A stretch of 64,000 nucleotides of DNA from Prevotella sp. UBA2756 (lineage in GTDB: Bacteria > Bacteroidota > Bacteroidia > Bacteroidales > Bacteroidaceae): contig DEJE01000056.1 in NCBI GenBank assembly GCA_002353205.1, positions 12,710 to 76,709 on the forward strand, written 5' to 3'. The notes beneath the pieces are model-generated. The model had not been told where the DNA came from. It saw nothing but the letters and a program-made list of their open reading frames with translations, and made no database searches. Every line of letters begins with the position of its first letter. Position 1 is the stretch's first letter. This document shows positions 60,788-64,000 of the stretch, in pieces. The position numbers were made by a program, and so were the translations under genes.

Positions 60788-60875
60788 GCAATCCAAATTA
60801 TTTCGCTGCGCTATTCAAATTATTTTGCTGCGCAATCCAAATTGTTTTACTTTGCAATTCAATTTGTTTTGCCAG
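60788..60875. repeat. 22-bp tandem repeat, locus C (four copies)
   Basis: Units begin at 60788, 60810, 60832 and 60854, each close to GCAATCCAAATTATTTTGCT plus GC. Same period, core and orientation as locus A. The gap 60622-61135 has no gene; short open frames are made of the repeat. Confidence 0.9.
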
Positions 60876-61056
60876 CTACAGAGGCAGCTCGGGCCGGCCA
60901 TCGGGGCCGTACCGTCAAGTTGAAAGCTCAAATGTGCGGGTCGTTTTGTTTTATTATGGCACATTTGAGATAGCCGTCCGTAGTGCCATGGTTAACATAA
61001 CGAGCCGAGGATTTGCGACAATTTGCTTACTTGTTGTAAGAAATCCTTTCGTTTTC

Positions 61057-61087
61057 TTGGCCATTTCTTTTTTTTTTGTTAAATTTG
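61057..61087 (+). promoter_or_regulatory. Promoter of the BspA-like gene
   Basis: TTG (61057-61059) and TAAATTTG (61080-61087), 20 bp apart, 48 bp before the ATG at 61136. Confidence 0.6.
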
Positions 61088-61135
61088 CAGCAAAATGCGA
61101 ACAAACAGTATCAACCCACTAAAACCGATAAACTT

Positions 61136-63544
61136 ATGAAAACGAAAACTTTATTTCTGAGGATGGCCGTCCTGGTGGCGACCTTGATGTGCGCCCTTGG
61201 CGCTAACGCCCAAGAGGCCTATGCCTGCTACACAGTGTCGAACACGACGCTGACGTTCTACTATGACACCCAGCGAAGCTCCCGCACGGGCACGACCTAC
61301 AGCCTGAACACGGACTACGACGATCCCGGTTGGTACACCGATGGCACCAGAGTCAATGTCACGCAAGTGGTCTTTGACCCCTCGTTCGCTGATGCCCGCC
61401 CGACGACCACCTCCCGTTGGTTCTATGATATGACATCTCTTCAATCCATTAAGGGCATTAGCTATTTGAACACCAGCGAGGTGACCCATATGTCTAGGAT
61501 GTTTGCTGGTTGCTATTCGTTGGAGAGCCTTGACGTGAGCCATTTCAACACGGACAAGGTGACCGATATGGGTTTCATGTTTGATAATTGCAAACTCTTG
61601 ACGAGCCTTGACGTGAGCCACTTCGACACGTCCGGGGTGATCGATATGAGTTATATGTTCAGAGATTGCGCACTCTTGACGATCCTTGACTTGAACCGTT
61701 TCATCACGGAGAAGCTGGGCTATATGAATTCGATGTTCTCTGGCTGCAGTAGTTTGACGAGCCTTGATTTGAGCAATTTCGACACAGCCAATGTGGAATA
61801 TATGACGTCGATGTTTTCTGATTGCAGAAAGCTTGAAACCATCTATGTGGGCGATGACTGGAGCACGGCTGCCGTGACATCATCCGAAAACATGTTCTCT
61901 AACTGCACCAGCCTTGAGGGTGGCCTGAGAACGACCTATGATGCCAACCACGTTGACAAGACCTACGCTCACATCGACGGCGGCACGAGCAACCCGGGCT
62001 ACCTCACCGATTTTACCACGCGTGAGGCCTATGCCTGCTACACAGAGTCGAACACGACGATGACGTTCTACTACGACCACAAACGCAGCAGCCGCACGGG
62101 CAAGACCTACAGACTGAACTCGGGTCAAAACGAAACTGGTTGGTACGAAGACAACACCTATTCATCAGTGACCAAGGTGGTCTTTGACCCCTCGTTTGCC
62201 GACGCCCGCCCGACGACGACCTACGATTGGTTCTATTCCATGACATCTCTTCAATCCATTAAGGGCATGAGATACCTGAACACCAGCGAGGTGATCAATA
62301 TGGCTTGGATGTTTGCTTATTGCTATAAGTTGGAGAGTCTCGACGTGAGCCATTTCAACACGGCCAAGGTGACCGACATGAATCACATGTTCACCTCCTG
62401 CTATCTTTTGACGAGCCTTGATTTGAGCAGTTTCAACACGGCCAACGTGGACAATATGCAATCTATGTTCTGCGGCTTGACAGCCCTGACAAGTCTTGAC
62501 TTGAGCAGTTTCAACACGGCCAAGGTGAAAAATATGGCGTCGATGTTTGCTGGTTGCAGAAAGCTTGAAACCATCTATGTGGACGATGAATGGAGCACGG
62601 CTGCCGTGACGTACTCCAGTAGTATGTTCTGGAACTGCACCAGCCTTGAGGGCGGTCTGGGCACGACCTATGATGCCAACCACGTTGACGCGACCTACGC
62701 TCACATCGACGGCGGCACGAGCAACCCGGGATACTTCACCACACCGCCCGAAGCCTATGCCTGCTACACGTCTGAGAACACGACATTGACGTTCTACTAC
62801 GACAGCAAGCGCAGCAGCCGCACGGGCACGACCTACGACCTGAACACCGGCGAGACATATACTGGTTGGGACACCGACGGCACCAAATCCAAAGTGACCC
62901 AGGTGGTCTTCGACTCCTCGTTTGCCGACGCCCGCCCGACGACGACCTACGATTGGTTCTATTCCATGACATCTCTTCAATCCATTAAGGGCATGAGATA
63001 CCTGAACACCAGCGAGGTGACCAATATGGGTTATATGTTTAGTAGCTGCATTCTTTTGAAGAGCATTGACGTGAGCAGTTTCAACACGGCCAATGTGACC
63101 GACATGAATCACATGTTCACCTCCTGCTATCTTTTGACGAGCCTTGATTTGAGCAGTTTCAACACCTCCAACGTGACCAAAATGACCCGAATGTTCGAGA
63201 ACTGCGAAAAACTGAAAACCATCTATGTGGGCGATGACTGGAGCACGGCTGCCGTGACGGATTCCAATGAAATGTTCTATAGCTGCACCAGCCTGAAGGG
63301 TGGTCAGGGCACGGCCTATGATGCCAACCACATTGACAAGGCCTACGCTCACATCGATGAAGGCTTGAGCAACCCGGGCTACTTCACCGATGCAGCCACA
63401 GGTCTCATCACCCACATCGAAACGGTTCCCGCCAAAGTAAACACTGTGAAGGGTATCTACACGCTCGACGGCCGCAAGCTGAACGACCTGCCCACCCAAA
63501 AAGGTATCTACATCATAGATGGGAACAAGGTCGTGATTAAGTGA
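61136..63544 (+). CDS. BspA-type (DUF285) leucine-rich-repeat surface protein
   Basis: 802 residues from the ATG at 61136; signal MKTKTLFLRMAVLVATLMCA, cut after ANA before QEAYACYT. The body is three ~240-residue blocks, each opening EAYACYT...NTTLTFYYD..RSSRTG and containing 23-26-residue DUF285 LRR units such as LTSLDLSSFNTANVTDMNHM, closing with LETIYVGDDWSTAAVT. The C terminus GIYTLDGRKLND ... KGIYIIDGNKVVIK is the secretion-like tail. BspA proteins bind host matrix and other bacteria in oral Bacteroidetes. DNA of the blocks is near-identical over long stretches, a sign of recent duplication or conversion. Confidence 0.92.
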   Translation: MKTKTLFLRMAVLVATLMCALGANAQEAYACYTVSNTTLTFYYDTQRSSRTGTTYSLNTDYDDPGWYTDGTRVNVTQVVFDPSFADARPTTTSRWFYDMTSLQSIKGISYLNTSEVTHMSRMFAGCYSLESLDVSHFNTDKVTDMGFMFDNCKLLTSLDVSHFDTSGVIDMSYMFRDCALLTILDLNRFITEKLGYMNSMFSGCSSLTSLDLSNFDTANVEYMTSMFSDCRKLETIYVGDDWSTAAVTSSENMFSNCTSLEGGLRTTYDANHVDKTYAHIDGGTSNPGYLTDFTTREAYACYTESNTTMTFYYDHKRSSRTGKTYRLNSGQNETGWYEDNTYSSVTKVVFDPSFADARPTTTYDWFYSMTSLQSIKGMRYLNTSEVINMAWMFAYCYKLESLDVSHFNTAKVTDMNHMFTSCYLLTSLDLSSFNTANVDNMQSMFCGLTALTSLDLSSFNTAKVKNMASMFAGCRKLETIYVDDEWSTAAVTYSSSMFWNCTSLEGGLGTTYDANHVDATYAHIDGGTSNPGYFTTPPEAYACYTSENTTLTFYYDSKRSSRTGTTYDLNTGETYTGWDTDGTKSKVTQVVFDSSFADARPTTTYDWFYSMTSLQSIKGMRYLNTSEVTNMGYMFSSCILLKSIDVSSFNTANVTDMNHMFTSCYLLTSLDLSSFNTSNVTKMTRMFENCEKLKTIYVGDDWSTAAVTDSNEMFYSCTSLKGGQGTAYDANHIDKAYAHIDEGLSNPGYFTDAATGLITHIETVPAKVNTVKGIYTLDGRKLNDLPTQKGIYIIDGNKVVIK

Positions 63545-63583
63545 GAAATACCCAATAAATCTTAACAGCTAAAAGATACGCTC

Positions 63584-64000
63584 ATGAAACCGAAAACTTT
63601 ACTCCGAAGGATGGCCGTCCTGGTGGCGACCATGATGTGTGCCATCGGCGCCAGCGCCCAAGAGGCATACGCTTGCTATACGTCTGAGAACACCACGCTG
63701 ACGTTCTACTATGACACCCAGCGAAGCTCCCGCACGGGCACGACCTACAGCCTGAACAAGGACTACGACGATCCCGGTTGGTACACCGATGGCACCAGAG
63801 TCAATGTCACGCAAGTGGTCTTTGACCCCTCGTTCGCTGATGCCCGCCCGACGACCACCTACTATTGGTTCTATTTTATGCAGGCTCTTCAATCCATCAC
63901 GGGTATGGAGTATCTGAACACCAGCGCGGTGACCAATATGGCTTGGATGTTTACAAATTGCACGAGCCTTACGAGCCTTGATTTGAGCCACTTCAACACG
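63584..64000 (+). CDS. Second BspA-type LRR surface protein, 3'-truncated by window edge
   Basis: Starts at the ATG at 63584, 39 bp after the first copy ends; 139 codons are visible with no stop. It begins MKPKTLLRRMAVLVATMMCA, a signal peptide like its neighbour's, then QEAYACYTSENTTLTFYYD and two DUF285 units (YLNTSAVTNMAWMFTNC, LTSLDLSHFNT). Codons from about 63700 to 63860 match 61243-61403 almost base for base. A tandem paralogue, probably co-transcribed. Confidence 0.9.
   Translation, partial: MKPKTLLRRMAVLVATMMCAIGASAQEAYACYTSENTTLTFYYDTQRSSRTGTTYSLNKDYDDPGWYTDGTRVNVTQVVFDPSFADARPTTTYYWFYFMQALQSITGMEYLNTSAVTNMAWMFTNCTSLTSLDLSHFNT

Overview
The window reads as a chromosomal segment of a Bacteroidales bacterium, most likely a Prevotella-type organism (Prevotellaceae). 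The grounds are two SusC/SusD outer-membrane importer operons, NigD-like, DUF4302, DUF4271 and BspA-type LRR proteins, a PASTA-RluD-Ddl cluster, many promoters of the Bacteroidetes form (-33 TTTG and -7 TAnnTTTG about 19-21 bp apart), and a short C-terminal Y-T-L-x-G ... G-I-Y-I ... G-K tail shared by several secreted proteins. The DNA looks moderately GC-rich for that group. Species cannot be fixed from the window.

Layout. 1-3.3 kb: the 3' part of a secreted M6-type zinc metalloprotease and a secreted SGNH/sialate-esterase-like hydrolase. 3.4-13.8 kb: a five-gene minus-strand RagA/RagB-like uptake operon (SusC, SusD, a HExxH lipoprotein, a DUF4302 lipoprotein and a large secreted protein). 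14-21 kb: a second minus-strand SusC-SusD-lipoprotein operon. 21.4-26 kb: a GMP synthetase that lacks its glutaminase domain, and a secreted GH2 beta-galactosidase carrying two in-frame repeat insertions. 26.5-32.1 kb: a small lipoprotein, then the operon PASTA - RluD - Ddl - acyltransferase - NigD-like (minus). 32.3-38.3 kb: Fur-family regulator, tRNA-Gln, tyrS, yidD, rnpA, hemD, DUF4271, metK (minus). 38.3-39.0 kb: a gene-free stretch full of inverted repeats. 39-43.5 kb (plus): aroQ, an O-methyltransferase, an ADP-ribosylglycohydrolase and rnr, then cysS (minus). 45.3-49.1 kb: a cobalamin riboswitch controlling a BtuB-like TonB receptor and a CbiK-like chelatase that is a predicted surface lipoprotein. 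49.2-58.2 kb: RNase H, argS, an OmpA-like lipoprotein, a GH53 galactanase, a MORN-GH25 membrane-anchored lysozyme, myo-inositol-phosphate synthase and a methyltransferase. 58.4-64 kb: a DUF3737 protein, a MalY/PatB aminotransferase, and two tandem BspA-type LRR surface proteins, the second cut by the window edge.

How it works together. Much of the window serves capture and breakdown of outside polymers: two SusCD importers, GH2 and GH53 enzymes, an esterase and two metalloproteases. The rest is mainly housekeeping (four tRNA-metabolism loci, cell-wall synthesis, purine, heme, shikimate and SAM synthesis).

The least ordinary material is non-coding or repeat-derived: three intergenic loci carrying the same 22-bp tandem repeat with a CAATTyAAATTG core; a hairpin pair repeated at two loci with compensatory base changes; several 7-, 8- and 9-bp tandem arrays that abut and even supply start or stop codons; repeat insertions inside the beta-galactosidase; a MITE-like inverted repeat; and BspA genes with near-identical DNA blocks that suggest continuing recombination. 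The most interesting protein-coding unit is the B12-riboswitch-controlled receptor plus surface chelatase.
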